Source of the DNA: an uncultured Hyphomicrobiales bacterium
GTDB lineage: Bacteria; Pseudomonadota; Alphaproteobacteria; Rhizobiales; Beijerinckiaceae
NCBI GenBank assembly: GCA_903825465.1
Contig: CAIKAR010000089.1
Coordinates: 1-64,000 of the forward strand
Reading direction: 5' to 3'
Length of the DNA: 64,000 nt
In this document: piece by piece, positions 26,151 through 36,700 of the stretch
Layout of the letters: each line of letters starts with the position of its first letter
Numbering within the stretch: the stretch's first letter is position 1
The notes under the pieces: model-generated
What the model saw: the letters and a program-made list of their open reading frames with translations, nothing else
Database searches by the model: none
What the model was told of the DNA's origin: nothing
Position numbers and translations under genes: made by a program

Positions 26151-27347
26151 TTACGCCCGCAGAGCTTCCACGCCGGGCAGGGACTTGCCCTCCAGCCATT
26201 CGAGAAACGCGCCGCCAGCGGTCGAAATATAGGTGAAGCGCTCGCCGACGCCGGCCTGATTGAGCGCCGAAACGGTGTCGCCGCCGCCGGCGACCGTCAC
26301 CAACTTACCCGCGTCGGTCAGCGTGGCGGCGGCTTTCGCCACCGCGACGGTGCCCGCGTCGAAGGGCTGCAATTCGAACGCGCCGAAGGGCCCGTTCCAC
26401 ACGAGGGTCTTGATCTCCGCAAGCAGCTTTTCGACCTTGGCGACCGATTTCGGCCCGATGTCGAGTATCATTTCGTCGTCGCCGACATGGCCGGCGTCGA
26501 CGACCCGGCTTGGCGCGCGCGCCTTGAATTCCTTCGCCACCACCACGTCGATGGGCAGCACGATCTCGCATTTTTCCGCCGCCGCGGCCTCGATGATCTT
26601 GCGGGCGGTGTCGAACAGGTCTCTTTCGCACAGCGACTTGCCAACAGGTTCGCCACGCGCGGCGAGAAAGGTGTTGGCCATGGCGCCGCCGATGATCAGG
26701 AAATCGACCTTCTTCGACAGGTTCCCGAGCAGGTCGAGCTTGGTCGAAATCTTCGCGCCGCCAACGATCGCTGCGACCGGACGCTTGGGGTTTTCAAGCG
26801 CCGAGGAGAGCGCGGCGAGTTCGGCCTGCATGCCGCGCCCGGCGTAGGACGGCAACGCGTGGGCGAGGCCTTCGGTCGAGGCGTGGGCGCGATGCGCGAC
26901 GGAGAATCCGTCGTTGACGTAAATGTCGCCGAGCTTCGCGAGGTGGGCGACGAAAGCCGGATCGTTCTTTTCCTCGCCCTCGTGAAAGCGCGTGTTTTCC
27001 AGCATCAGAACGTCGCCGTTCCTCATGGCCGCGACGGCCTTTTCCGCCACTGGACCAACGCAATCGGACGCGAAGGCGATGGGCGCGCCGAGCGGGCCGG
27101 CGACGGCTTCGATGATGTGCTTCAGCGAATCTTCCGCGTCCGGGCCATTTTTGGGGCGGCCAAAATGCGCGAGAATGATCGTCTTCGCGCCCTTCGAGCG
27201 CAGTTCGCGCAAGGTGGGAAGAACCCGCTCCACGCGCGTCGCGTCCGACAGGCGGCCGTTCTCCATCGGCAGGTTCAAATCGAGGCGCAGCAGAACGCGT
27301 TTGCCCGAGACGTTGGCTTGATCGAGGGTGCGGTAGGTTGAAGTCAT
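26151..27347 (-). CDS. pgk: Phosphoglycerate kinase
   Basis: This 398-residue enzyme converts 1,3-bisphosphoglycerate and ADP to 3-phosphoglycerate and ATP (reversible). Visible elements are [23 protein letters not shown] (substrate loop), [34 protein letters not shown] and the nucleotide-binding [11 protein letters not shown]. The ATG at 27347 gives the family N-terminus; a TTG at 27368 is a less likely start. It is the third gene of a tkt-gap-pgk run and is separated from gap by a perfect hairpin. Confidence 0.96.
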   Translation of the reverse strand: MTSTYRTLDQANVSGKRVLLRLDLNLPMENGRLSDATRVERVLPTLRELRSKGAKTIILAHFGRPKNGPDAEDSLKHIIEAVAGPLGAPIAFASDCVGPVAEKAVAAMRNGDVLMLENTRFHEGEEKNDPAFVAHLAKLGDIYVNDGFSVAHRAHASTEGLAHALPSYAGRGMQAELAALSSALENPKRPVAAIVGGAKISTKLDLLGNLSKKVDFLIIGGAMANTFLAARGEPVGKSLCERDLFDTARKIIEAAAAEKCEIVLPIDVVVAKEFKARAPSRVVDAGHVGDDEMILDIGPKSVAKVEKLLAEIKTLVWNGPFGAFELQPFDAGTVAVAKAAATLTDAGKLVTVAGGGDTVSALNQAGVGERFTYISTAGGAFLEWLEGKSLPGVEALRA

Positions 27348-27382
27348 TTGACGCGTCGATCCCCCCAAGGACAGGCGTTGAG

Positions 27383-27417
27383 AATCGTTGAATCGCCTGT
27401 TCGACGATTCAACGATT
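27383..27417. repeat. Perfect 13-base inverted repeat between gap and pgk
   Basis: The arms are 27383-27395 (AATCGTTGAATCG) and 27405-27417 (its exact complement), with a 9-base loop. On the - strand, where gap and pgk lie, no U-tract follows the stem, so it is more like an mRNA processing or stabilising hairpin than an intrinsic terminator. On the + strand a T-rich run follows, but no + strand gene ends there. Confidence 0.6.
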
Positions 27418-27436
27418 TGTTTTTTCTTGTTTCAAC

Positions 27437-28447
27437 CTAGCCAATCGTTTTCGCCATCGCCACGGCTGTGTCCGACATGCGGCTCGAAAAGCCCCATTCA
27501 TTGTCGTACCAAGAGAGGATGCGCACGAAGCTGCCGTCGATAACCTTCGTCTGGTCCATGTGGAACACGGACGAGCGGTTGTCGTGGTTGAAGTCGACCG
27601 AAACGTTCGGCGAGTCGGTCCAGCCGAGGATGCCCTTCAGCTCCTGGCTCGCCGCGCGCTTGATGGCGGCGTTGATCTCCTCCTTCGAGGTCTTCTTCTT
27701 CGAGGTGAACTTCAAATCAACCACCGAGACGTTCGGCGTCGGCACGCGGATAGCGGCGCCGTCGAGCTTGCCGTTAAGTTCCGGCAGCACGAGGCCAACG
27801 GCCTTGGCCGCGCCCGTCGAGGTCGGGATCATCGACAGGGCCGCCGCGCGGCCGCGGTAGAGGTCCTTGTGCATGGTGTCGAGCGTCGGCTGGTCGCCGG
27901 TGTAGGAATGGATCGTCGTCATGAAGCCATGCTCGATGCCGACCGCGTCGTTGAGCACCTTGGCGACGGGCGACAGGCAGTTCGTCGTGCAGGACGCGTT
28001 GGAGACGACCATGTGCTCTTTGGAAATCTTGTCGTGGTTGACGCCATAGACGACCGTGATGTCGGCGTCGTCGCAGGGCGCGGAGACGAGCACGCGCTTG
28101 GCGCCGGCGTGAAGGTGCGCCATCGCCTTTTCCTTCGTCGTGAAGATGCCGGTGCACTCCATGGCGATGTCGACGCCCATGGCCTTGTGCGGCAGCTCGG
28201 CTGGGTTGCGGATGGCGGTGACTTTTATCGGGCCGCGGCCGACATCGATCGTGTCGCCATCGACCTTCACGTCGCCGTGGAAGCGGCCATGCACGGAATC
28301 GAAGCGAAAGAGATGCGCGTTGGTTTCGACCGGGCCGAGGTCGTTGATGGCGACGACCTGAATGTCCGTGCGTCCCGATTCCATGATCGCGCGCAGCACA
28401 TTGCGGCCGATGCGTCCAAAACCGTTGATGGCGACCTTGACCGTCAT
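27437..28447 (-). CDS. gap: Type I glyceraldehyde-3-phosphate dehydrogenase
   Basis: This 336-residue enzyme has the NAD-binding loop INGFGRIGRNVLRA, the catalytic cysteine in SNASCTTNCLSP and the phosphate-binding region TSTGAAKAVG. AINDLG after the second strand suggests NAD preference. The C-terminus SWYDNEWGFSSRM is canonical. It sits 59 bases downstream of tkt and about 90 bases upstream of pgk on the same strand, the usual alphaproteobacterial order, serving glycolysis/gluconeogenesis (and the Calvin cycle if the organism has one; no RuBisCO gene is visible here). Confidence 0.97.
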   Translation of the reverse strand: MTVKVAINGFGRIGRNVLRAIMESGRTDIQVVAINDLGPVETNAHLFRFDSVHGRFHGDVKVDGDTIDVGRGPIKVTAIRNPAELPHKAMGVDIAMECTGIFTTKEKAMAHLHAGAKRVLVSAPCDDADITVVYGVNHDKISKEHMVVSNASCTTNCLSPVAKVLNDAVGIEHGFMTTIHSYTGDQPTLDTMHKDLYRGRAAALSMIPTSTGAAKAVGLVLPELNGKLDGAAIRVPTPNVSVVDLKFTSKKKTSKEEINAAIKRAASQELKGILGWTDSPNVSVDFNHDNRSSVFHMDQTKVIDGSFVRILSWYDNEWGFSSRMSDTAVAMAKTIG

Positions 28448-28506
28448 TTTGTTCTTCCCCGTGTGTTCGCGCGGCCCGACGTGTCGTCGAATTGGGCTCG
28501 GCGCCG

Positions 28507-30483
28507 CTATTTTAGCCTATCGAGGGCCGCCTGCGCCACATGCTTGGCCGTAATTTCGAAGTGTTCGTAAAGTTTCTGGTATGGCCCGCTGGCCCCGAAC
28601 CCCGTCATGCCCACAAACCCGCCGTCCGGGCCGACGATGGCGTCCCATCCCTGGCGGACGCCGGCTTCGACCGCGACTTTGACCGGCGCTTTGCCGACGA
28701 TCTCGGCCCGGTAGGCCGCGTCCCGCGCCTCGAAAAGATCGAGACAGGGAACGGACACCACCCGCGCGGCGACGCCCTTGTCGGCCAGCAGCTTTTGCGC
28801 GTCGAGCGCGATGGCGACCTCCGACCCGGAGGCGAACAGGGACACCTTCGCCTCGCCGTTCGCCGGCGACAGCTCGTAGGCGCCCTTGGCGGACAGGTTT
28901 TCCGTCGTGAAGCTCTTGCGCGCGCGCGGAAGGTTTTGCCGCGTCAGCGCGAGCACCGAGGTGGAATGACCGGCTTCCAGCGCCGCCTGCCAGCATTCGG
29001 CGGTTTCGGTTCGGTCGGCGGGGCGGAACACGAGCAAATGCGGAATCGCGCGCAGCGCCGCGAGATGTTCCACCGGCTGATGCGTGGGGCCGTCCTCGCC
29101 AAGGCCAATCGAATCGTGGGTCATGACGTGGATCGCGCGCACGCCCATCAGCGCGCCGAGCCGCAGCGCCGGACGGCAATAGTCGGTGAAGCAGAGGAAT
29201 GTCGCGTCGGAAGGGATGAACCCGCCATGCAGGGCCATGCCGTTGACCGCCGCGGCCATGGCGTGTTCGCGGATGCCCCAATGGATGTAGCGGCCGGCGA
29301 AATCGCCGGGCGATATCGGCTTGGTGGCGGCGACCTTCGTGTTGTTGGAGCCCGTCAGGTCGGCCGACCCCGTGATCAACTCGGGAACGACAGGCGCGAT
29401 GGCCGCGATAAGCGCTTCCGAGGCTTTCCGCGTGGCGATCTCAGACGCGTCGTCGGCCGAAGCCTTCTTGAACGCCTCGAAGGCCCGAACGGCGCCGTCG
29501 GGAAGCTCGCCGGACAGGCGCCGTTCGAATTCGGCGCGTTTCGCGGCGTCCATGCCAGCGAGTTTTTTCGACCAGGCGTCATGCGCGCCCTTGCCCCGCG
29601 CGCCAGCGGCCCGCCAGGGGCTCAGGATGTTGTCCGGCACGACGAACGGCTCGTAGGGCCAGCCGAGGTTCTTGCGCGCGCCCGCCACCTCGTCCTTGCC
29701 CAAGGCCTCGCCGTGCGCCTTGTTGGTGCCCGCGCGCGTCGGCGCGCCGAATCCGATGGTGGTCTTGCAGCCGATGTAGCTCGGCTTGCCCGACCCTTTC
29801 GCGCGCCCGATGGCGGCGAGGATGGCCGCTTGATCATGGCCATCGACGCGCTCGGCGTGCCAGCCGCAGGCCTCGAAACGCTTGACCTGATCGACGGTGT
29901 CGGAGAGCGTGACCGGGCCGTCGATCGAAATGCCGTTGTCGTCGTGCAGGACAATCAGGCGCGTGAGCTTGATGTTGCCGGCCATCGCGATCGCTTCCTG
30001 CGATATGCCCTCCATCAGGCAGCCGTCGCCGACGAGCGTGTAGGTGTGGTGATCGACGATGTCGCCGAATTCCGCCGCCAGCATGCGCTCCGCCAGAGCC
30101 ATGCCCACCGCGTTGGCGAGGCCTTGCCCGAGCGGCCCGGTGGTCGTCTCGACGCCGGCGGTGTGGTGGACTTCGGGATGGCCGGGCGTCTTCGAGCCAA
30201 GCTGGCGGAAATTCTTGATTTCCTCGATCGTCATCTCTTTTTGGCCGGTCAGGTAGAGCGCGGCGTAAAGCAGCATCGAGCCATGTCCGGCGGAAAGCAC
30301 GAAGCGGTCTCGATCAGGCCAATTGACGTCGGCGATGTCGTATTTCAGGACTTGCGTGAACAGAACGGTCGCGATGTCCGCCGCGCCCATGGGCAAGCCG
30401 GGATGGCCGGAGTTGGCTTTTTGAACAGCGTCCATGGCGAGCGCGCGAATGGCGTTGGCCATGTCGTTCGGTGTGGCGGACAT
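28507..30483 (-). CDS. tkt: Transketolase
   Basis: This 658-residue thiamine-diphosphate enzyme moves two-carbon units in the pentose phosphate and Calvin pathways. [15 protein letters not shown] (active-site His), the ThDP/metal motif [23 protein letters not shown] and the C-domain Glu in [13 protein letters not shown] are all present. The length matches the family. It is the first gene of tkt-gap-pgk and is divergent from the DUF4164-zapA pair with about 210 bases between, which should hold both promoters. Confidence 0.97.
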   Translation of the reverse strand: MSATPNDMANAIRALAMDAVQKANSGHPGLPMGAADIATVLFTQVLKYDIADVNWPDRDRFVLSAGHGSMLLYAALYLTGQKEMTIEEIKNFRQLGSKTPGHPEVHHTAGVETTTGPLGQGLANAVGMALAERMLAAEFGDIVDHHTYTLVGDGCLMEGISQEAIAMAGNIKLTRLIVLHDDNGISIDGPVTLSDTVDQVKRFEACGWHAERVDGHDQAAILAAIGRAKGSGKPSYIGCKTTIGFGAPTRAGTNKAHGEALGKDEVAGARKNLGWPYEPFVVPDNILSPWRAAGARGKGAHDAWSKKLAGMDAAKRAEFERRLSGELPDGAVRAFEAFKKASADDASEIATRKASEALIAAIAPVVPELITGSADLTGSNNTKVAATKPISPGDFAGRYIHWGIREHAMAAAVNGMALHGGFIPSDATFLCFTDYCRPALRLGALMGVRAIHVMTHDSIGLGEDGPTHQPVEHLAALRAIPHLLVFRPADRTETAECWQAALEAGHSTSVLALTRQNLPRARKSFTTENLSAKGAYELSPANGEAKVSLFASGSEVAIALDAQKLLADKGVAARVVSVPCLDLFEARDAAYRAEIVGKAPVKVAVEAGVRQGWDAIVGPDGGFVGMTGFGASGPYQKLYEHFEITAKHVAQAALDRLK

Positions 30484-30697
30484 CGCTGGGTTCCCTTGAA
30501 AATCGGAGGATTTGGGCCGGTGCAGACGGCGCGCCGGCTTGATAACACCTGAAGGCGCCCTGTCAACGCGCGGTTAACCGCGCTCCACGGCTTTCGGTTC
30601 CCTGTTATCCCGCGTGGATCGGCCGTCGCGCGTTGACGACGAAGGCCCAACGGCGGCAAAAGGTTGTCCCGCGCTTCTCGCGCGCGACACGAGCATC

Positions 30698-31006
30698 ATG
30701 AGCGTACCCCAAGCCATCGAGGCCGCCCTCAAACGGCTCGCCACCGCCCTCGACCACCTGGACGCGGCCACCGAGCGCGCGGCCATGGCGGGTTCCGCGC
30801 GGGCCGACGCCGAGGAGGAATTCGCCCTTCTTCGCGACGACCGCTCGCGGCTCGCGATGGACCTCGACGGCGCCCTCGCCAGGGTCGGAAAGCTCGAACG
30901 CGCCAGCGACGAGGCGACAAAGCGCATCGACCGCGCCAGCGAGGCGATCCACACCGCGCTCGGCGAGGCGCCGGACGATCCAGACTCGCCCGAAGAGGAC
31001 GCGTGA
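30698..31006 (+). CDS. DUF4164-family coiled-coil protein upstream of zapA
   Basis: This is a 102-residue, almost entirely helical protein with heptad-like Leu/Ala spacing (AIEAALKRLATALDHLDAA, then FALLRDDRSRLAMDLDGAL) and an acidic C-terminus. It matches the small DUF4164 proteins that precede zapA in Hyphomicrobiales. The ATG at 30698 starts the conserved-looking MSVPQAIEAAL; longer upstream frames are Pro/Arg-rich. Its stop overlaps the zapA start by one base (TGATG), so a role in the Z-ring with ZapA is a reasonable inference. Confidence 0.75.
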   Translation: MSVPQAIEAALKRLATALDHLDAATERAAMAGSARADAEEEFALLRDDRSRLAMDLDGALARVGKLERASDEATKRIDRASEAIHTALGEAPDDPDSPEEDA

Positions 31007-31371
31007 TGGCGCAGATTTCCGTCACCATCGCCGGACGCGCCTTCCGCATGGCCTGCGAGGACGGGCAGGAGGAACACCTCACCGCGCTCGCGGCCACGCT
31101 CGACGCGCGTATTGTGGAAATGCGCCAGTCCTTCGGCGAAATCGGCGATCAGCGGCTGACGGTGATGGCCGCGCTCAGCCTCGCCGACGAGCGCTCTGAG
31201 GCGCTGGGCAAGATCGCCCGGCTTGAGGAGGATGTCGCGCGGGTCCGCGAATCCTCCCGCGGCGCAACCATGCTGGCCGACGACGCGGCGCGCCAGATCG
31301 CCCAGGCCATCGACGACGCGGCCGGACGAATCGAAGCCGCCGCGCGCGCGATCGACGCGGAGCGAAGCTGA
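31006..31371 (+). CDS. zapA: Cell division protein ZapA
   Basis: This 121-residue protein promotes FtsZ bundling. The N-terminal beta-hairpin domain is clear (ISVTIAGRAFRMACEDGQEEHL), followed by the helix with LAATLDARIVEMRQSFGEIGDQRLTVMAALSLADE, typical of ZapA, and a long C-terminal coiled coil. The ATG shares one base with the stop of the upstream gene. Downstream, about 190 bases separate it from fba. Confidence 0.88.
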   Translation: MAQISVTIAGRAFRMACEDGQEEHLTALAATLDARIVEMRQSFGEIGDQRLTVMAALSLADERSEALGKIARLEEDVARVRESSRGATMLADDAARQIAQAIDDAAGRIEAAARAIDAERS

Positions 31372-31489
31372 GCGGGGTCGCGCGGGGGCGGACTTGGCTT
31401 GGGCGGCAACGGCGTGGCCAGGCCGGTAACAAAGGCTTTGCGAATCAATGCTACGCCCATGGCCGGATCGCCAAAAAACGCGATCTTCA

Positions 31490-31518
31490 TTGACATAAGG
31501 CGGCGTTCCGACTCAAAT
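31490..31518 (+). promoter_or_regulatory. Candidate sigma70 promoter for fba
   Basis: A perfect TTGACA (31490-31495), a 17-base spacer and TCAAAT (31513-31518, four of six to the -10 consensus) precede fba by about 45 bases. The fba ribosome-binding site AGAGGA lies just before its ATG. The remaining intergenic part (31372-31489) shows no open frame I would call. Confidence 0.5.
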
Positions 31519-31562
31519 TCGGGGCAATTCGCGCTAGAACGATCATCGTCCCAGAGGAACCC

Positions 31563-32630
31563 ATGGCACGCATCACCCTTCGCCAGCTTCTCGATCACGC
31601 CGCCGAACATGGCTACGGCGTGCCGGCCTTCAACATCAACAACATGGAGCAGGCGCTGGCCATCGGCGCGGCCTGCGACGCGCTCGACGCCCCGGTCATC
31701 ATCCAGGCGTCGCGCGGCGCGCGCGCCTACGCCAACGACATCATGCTCAAACACATGATGGACGCGTTGACGGAGATGTATCCGCACATTCCGATCTGCG
31801 TCCACCTCGACCACGGCAACGTCGAATCGACCTGCATGACGGCGATTCAGGCCGGCTTCACGTCGGTCATGATGGACGGCTCGCTGAAGGCCGACGGCGC
31901 GACGCCGGCCGACTATGTTTACAACGTCGATGTCACCAAGCGCGTCGTCGATATCGCCCACATGGGCGGCGTTTCGGTCGAAGGCGAGCTTGGCGTGCTC
32001 GGCTCGCTCGAAACCGGCATGGGCGACAAGGAGGACGGCCACGGCGCCGAAGGCAAGCTCAGCCACGACCAGTTGCTGACGGACCCCGACGAGGCCGTGA
32101 AGTTCGTCAAGGCGACGAAGGTCGACGCGCTCGCCATCGCGATGGGCACGTCGCACGGCGCCTACAAGTTCTCGCGCAAGCCCGACGGCGACGTGCTCGC
32201 CATGAGCGTCATCGAGAACATCCACAAGAGGATGCCGAACATGCATCTGGTCATGCACGGCTCGTCGTCGGTGCCGCAGGATTTGCAGGACGTCATCAAC
32301 AAGTTTGGCGGCGAGATGAAGGCGACATGGGGCGTGCCGGTCGAGGAAATCCAGCGCGGCATCAAGCACGGCGTGCGCAAGATCAACATCGACACCGACA
32401 ACCGCATGGCGATCACCGGACAGATCCGCAAAATCCTGACCGAGCATCCCGGCGAATTCGACCCGCGCAAATATTTGAAGCCCGCGCTCGAAGCCATGTC
32501 GAAAATCTGCCGCGACCGCCTCGAGCAGTTCGGCGCCGCGGGCAACGCCTCCAAAATCGGCAAGATCATCCCGGTTTCCGAGATGGCGAAGGGCTACGCC
32601 TCGGGCAAGCTCGATCCGAAGTTCGCCTGA
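31563..32630 (+). CDS. fba: Class II fructose-bisphosphate aldolase (Calvin cycle subtype)
   Basis: This 355-residue zinc aldolase reversibly joins dihydroxyacetone phosphate and glyceraldehyde 3-phosphate. Zinc and catalytic elements are visible: the Asp/His pair in [21 protein letters not shown] (Glu), HGAYKF and [10 protein letters not shown] (His), then the phosphate loop [11 protein letters not shown]. The length and the [10 protein letters not shown] tail match the Calvin-cycle/alphaproteobacterial subtype. It stands across the divergent region from tkt-gap-pgk, so all the triose-hexose interconversion steps here are clustered. A strong terminator follows. Confidence 0.95.
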   Translation: MARITLRQLLDHAAEHGYGVPAFNINNMEQALAIGAACDALDAPVIIQASRGARAYANDIMLKHMMDALTEMYPHIPICVHLDHGNVESTCMTAIQAGFTSVMMDGSLKADGATPADYVYNVDVTKRVVDIAHMGGVSVEGELGVLGSLETGMGDKEDGHGAEGKLSHDQLLTDPDEAVKFVKATKVDALAIAMGTSHGAYKFSRKPDGDVLAMSVIENIHKRMPNMHLVMHGSSSVPQDLQDVINKFGGEMKATWGVPVEEIQRGIKHGVRKINIDTDNRMAITGQIRKILTEHPGEFDPRKYLKPALEAMSKICRDRLEQFGAAGNASKIGKIIPVSEMAKGYASGKLDPKFA

Positions 32631-32655
32631 GCGTTCAACTTGCCGTGATTTGCGA

Positions 32656-32690
32656 CGGGCGGCCCCTCGACGGAGGGCCGCCCGTTTCGT
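32656..32690 (+). terminator. Intrinsic terminator of fba
   Basis: CGGGCGGCCC (32656-32665) and its exact complement (32675-32684) form a 10-base GC stem with a 9-base loop, followed by TTTCGTTT. It starts 26 bases after the fba stop. Confidence 0.75.
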
Positions 32691-32786
32691 TTCGGCTTTG
32701 CAAAGTTCCCGTTACGTCCTATTGGATGGCTCGATTTGCCATTTAATCGCGTCGCCGTTCCTGGCGCGCAACCCCGAGGTCGTTGG

Positions 32787-33440
32787 ATGAGCGCCACAGG
32801 AATCGTCACCCGCCGCGAGGCCATTGTCATTGGCTCCGCCGCCGCCGCTGTCGCCGCGCTTTCCACCGGTCCAGCCTTCGCGCAGGCGGCCGGCGACGTG
32901 CCCCTGGCGCAATTGCTCGCGCCGCAGGCGCTGCCCGACCTGTGGCAGGGCAAGGAGGACGCGCCGGTGACGATCATCGAATACGCGTCGATGACCTGCC
33001 CGCATTGCGCGCATTTCCACGCTGAAACCTATCCCGCGCTGAAGTCGAAATACATCGACACCGGCAAGGTGCGCTTCGTGCTGCGCGAATTCCCCTTCGA
33101 TCCGCTCGCGGTCGCCGGTTTCATGGTCGCCCGCTGCCTCGGCGACAAGCGCGACGCGATGGTCGAGCTGCTCTTCGCGCAGCAGAAGAACTGGGCCTAT
33201 TCCGACAAGCCCCTGCAAGGCCTGGCGAGCCTGACCAAGCAGGCCGGCATGTCGCAGCAGTCGTTCGAGGCCTGCCTGCAGGACAAGACGATGTATGACA
33301 ACGTCAACGCCGTGACCGAAGCCGGCAAGAAATTCGGCGTCGACGCCACGCCGACCTTCTTCATCAACGGCAAGAAGGTGTCGGGCGACATGAGCCCGGA
33401 CGAACTCGCCAAAAACATCGATCCCCTCATCAAGAGCTGA
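32787..33440 (+). CDS. DsbA-family thiol:disulfide interchange protein
   Basis: This 217-residue periplasmic oxidoreductase has a twin-arginine-like signal (VTRREAIVIGSAAAAVAAL, cleavage near AFAQA) and a thioredoxin fold with the redox motif MTCPHCAHFH and the cis-Pro segment VDATPTFFING. The alpha-helical insertion between them is of the DsbA/thioredoxin_4 type. The ATG at 32787 is preceded by GAGGT; the upstream in-frame extension lacks a signal-like start. A gene of this type upstream of smc is common in Hyphomicrobiales. Confidence 0.88.
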   Translation: MSATGIVTRREAIVIGSAAAAVAALSTGPAFAQAAGDVPLAQLLAPQALPDLWQGKEDAPVTIIEYASMTCPHCAHFHAETYPALKSKYIDTGKVRFVLREFPFDPLAVAGFMVARCLGDKRDAMVELLFAQQKNWAYSDKPLQGLASLTKQAGMSQQSFEACLQDKTMYDNVNAVTEAGKKFGVDATPTFFINGKKVSGDMSPDELAKNIDPLIKS

Positions 33441-33702
33441 GGACGGCCCGGTCCCGCGCGAACAGGGTTCGCGCGAGGGCCGCCCGTTCGCCTTCGACAC
33501 GCCGCAATCCCTAGCGACACATGCGGCGGTCAAGGCCGCGCCGCGCCTGATTCGCCCTGGCGAATCGTTGTTTCACACAGGAAAATCGACCGGGACGCTT
33601 GCGTTGGCCCGCGCGTTGTGACGGCTTGGGCGGCACATCCGCCGCTGGATTCCCCGTCCGGAGGCGCTCCATCCTTTTGGCCTGTTTAGGAACCGCGCAC
33701 CA

Positions 33703-36700
33703 ATGAAATTCGACAGACTGCGCATAGTCGGGTTCAAAAGCTTCTGCGAGGCGACCGAGTTCAAGATCGAGCCGGGGCTGACGGGCGTCGTCGGCCCGAA
33801 TGGCTGCGGCAAGTCCAATCTTGTCGAGGCCATGCGCTGGGTCATGGGCGAGAATTCCTATAAAAACATGCGCGCGTCCGGCATGGACGACGTGATTTTC
33901 TCCGGCTCCGGCAACCGCCCGTCGCGCAACATGGCCGAGGTCGGCCTTGTCCTCGACAATTCCTCGCGCACCGCGCCCGCCGCCTTCAACGACTCGGAGG
34001 TTCTCGAAGTCACCCGCCGCATCGAGCGCGAGGAGGGGTCTACCTACCGCCTCAACGGCAAGGAAGTGCGCGCCCGCGACGTGCAATTGTTGTTCGCCGA
34101 CGCGGCCACCGGCGCCCGCTCGCCGGCCATGGTGCGGCAAGGCCAGATCGGCGAAATCATTTCCGCGAAGCCGAAAGACCGCCGCCGCATTCTGGAGGAC
34201 GCCGCTGGCGTCGCGGGCCTGCATTCGCGCCGCCACGAGGCCGAATTGCGCCTCAAGGGCGCCGAGGAAAACCTGCTGCGGCTGGAAGACGTGCTCAAGC
34301 AGATCGCCGCGCAGGCGGATGGCTTGCGCAGGCAGGCCCGGCAGGCCGGGCGCTACAAGAACATCGCCGCCGACATCCGCCGCCACGAGGCGCTGGTGTT
34401 CCACATCGGACACACAATGGTTTCGACCGAGGTCGCCGCGGCGGAGCGGCGCCTCGACGCCGAGACGCTCGATGTCGCCGAGCGCACGCGCCAGCAGGCC
34501 GAGGCCGCCCGGTTGCAAGCCCTCGCCGCCCATGGCCTGCCGGGTTTGCGCGACGTTGAAACCCGCGCCGGCGCCGCCCTGCAAAGGCTCGTGCTCGCCC
34601 GCGACCAGCTCGACGGCGAGGAGAAGCGGGCCAGGGAACGCGCCTCCGAACTTGAACGCCGCATCGCCCAGTTGATGCGCGACCTCGCCCGCGAGACCTC
34701 GCTGATCGAGGACGCCGCCGGGGTGATCGAAAAACTCTCGTCCGAGGCCGAGGAGCTGGAAGCCCAGGGGGATTCCTCGTCGGAAGCCGAATTCGAGGCG
34801 AAGGCGAAACTCGCCGACGCCGAGGGCGCCTTGGCCGACGCGGAACAGAAGCTGGCGGAATCGCAGGCGGCGCTCGCCGACATGAACGCGCGCCGCGGCG
34901 CGCTCGAACGCGCGTTGCAGGACGAAGTTCACAAGCACGGCCGCTTCGCCGCCGAATTCGAAAAAATCGAGGCGGAACTGGCCGAGCTTGAGGATTCGAG
35001 CGGTAAAGAGGATTTGGAAGCCGCGCTCGAAGTTCTGGAAGACGCCCGCGCCGTCACCGAGGAGGCCGAAGAAACGCTGCTCGCCCGCGAGGAAGAGCAC
35101 GCGAGCGCGCGCGACGCCGAAGCCGCGTCGCGGCAGCCCCACGCCGACGCCGACCGCAAGGCGCAACGGCTCGAAACCGAGGCGCGCACGCTGACGAAGC
35201 TGCTGGCGACCGCCGCCAGCGACCTCTGGCCACCCGTGGTCGAGGAAATGAGCGTCGAAAAAGGTTACGAGGCGGCGCTTGGCGCGGCGCTCGGTGACGA
35301 TCTCGACGCTTCCGCCAACACGTCCGCGCCGGCTCACTGGGCCGATGTGGGCGATTTCTCCGGCGACGCCGCGCTGCCTCCCGGCGTTCAGTCGCTGGCG
35401 CGTCTGGTCAAGGCGCCGCCGGCGCTCGCCCGCCGCCTCGCCCAGATCGGCGTCGTCACCCGCGCCGACGCGCCGCAACTGCGGGGCCTGCTCAAGCCCG
35501 GGCAGCGCCTCGTCACGAAGGAGGGCGATCTTTGGCGCTGGGACGGGTTTTGCGCCGCCGCGGAAGCCCCGACGCCGGCCGCCCGCCGCCTGGTGGAAAA
35601 AAACCGTCTTGGCGACCTGACGAACGAGGCCGCCTCCGCCCGCGCCGCCGCCGACGAACTGAAACTTGAAGTCGAACGCCATCAAACGGTTTTGCGCGTG
35701 GCCGCGTCGGCGGAAGCGCAGGCGCGCGAAGCGGCCCGCGCCCACAAGCGCGCGCTTGAGCAGGCGCGCGAAGCCGCCGCCGCGCTGGAGCGCAAGCGCG
35801 GCCAGGTCGCCGCCCGTCTGTCGGCGCTGGCCGAAGGCAAGGCCCGCCTCGCCGTCAGCCGCGACGAAGCGCACACCGCGAAATCCACCGCCGAAAAGGC
35901 TCTCGCCGATCTTTCCCCGAGCGCGCAATTGATCGCCAAGGTTGATCGCGCCCGGGCGTCGACCGCGCAATGCCGCGGCGAAACCGCGGAGGCGCGCGCG
36001 CTTGTGCAGGGCATGGCGCGCGAAGACCAGGCCCGCCAGCAGCGCCGCGCCGCCATCGGCATGGAGTTGCAATCGTGGGAGGCGCGCGCCGCCAAGGCGA
36101 AGACCCAGATCAACGAATTCGAGGCGCGCATCGGCGAGGCGAAGGACGAACTCGAGGAACTCGCCAACGCGCCCGGCGAATTCATCATTCAACGGCGCGA
36201 ATTGATCAACCAGATCGACTTGGCGGAAGCCGCCCGCAAGGAGGCCGCCGACGCGCGCGTGCTGGGCGAGACGGCTCTCGCCGAATCCGACCGCGCCGGC
36301 CGCGCCTGCGTGGAGGCGATGTCCGCCGCGCGCGAACAACGCGCCCGCACCGAGGCGCAACTGGAGGGGCTGCGCGCGCGCCACGAGTCCATCGTTCACG
36401 CCATCGCCACCGAGCTTGAGTGCGAACCCGCGGCCCTCCCCGCGCTGGCGGGGGTGAAGTCCGGCGACGAATTGCCGGAACTCGCCGACGTCGAACGCAA
36501 GCTCGACGGGTTGAAACAGGACCGCGAGCGCCTGGGCGCCGTCAACCTGCGCGCCGACGATGAACTCGTCGACATCGACAAGAAGCACGGCGAACTCGCC
36601 GCCGAGCGCGACGACCTGACGGAAGCGATTCGCAAGCTGCGCGGCGCCATCGGCAACCTCAACAAGGAGGGCCGCGAACGGCTGATGGCGGCCTTCACCG

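Noticed and set aside
28540..30552. A long open frame antisense to tkt
   Set aside because: It is a composition shadow: transketolase on the other strand has complete cofactor and active-site motifs.
31372..31489. 6S RNA gene downstream of zapA
   Set aside because: Position is suggestive, but I could not identify the closing stem and central bubble; listed only as a low-interest check.
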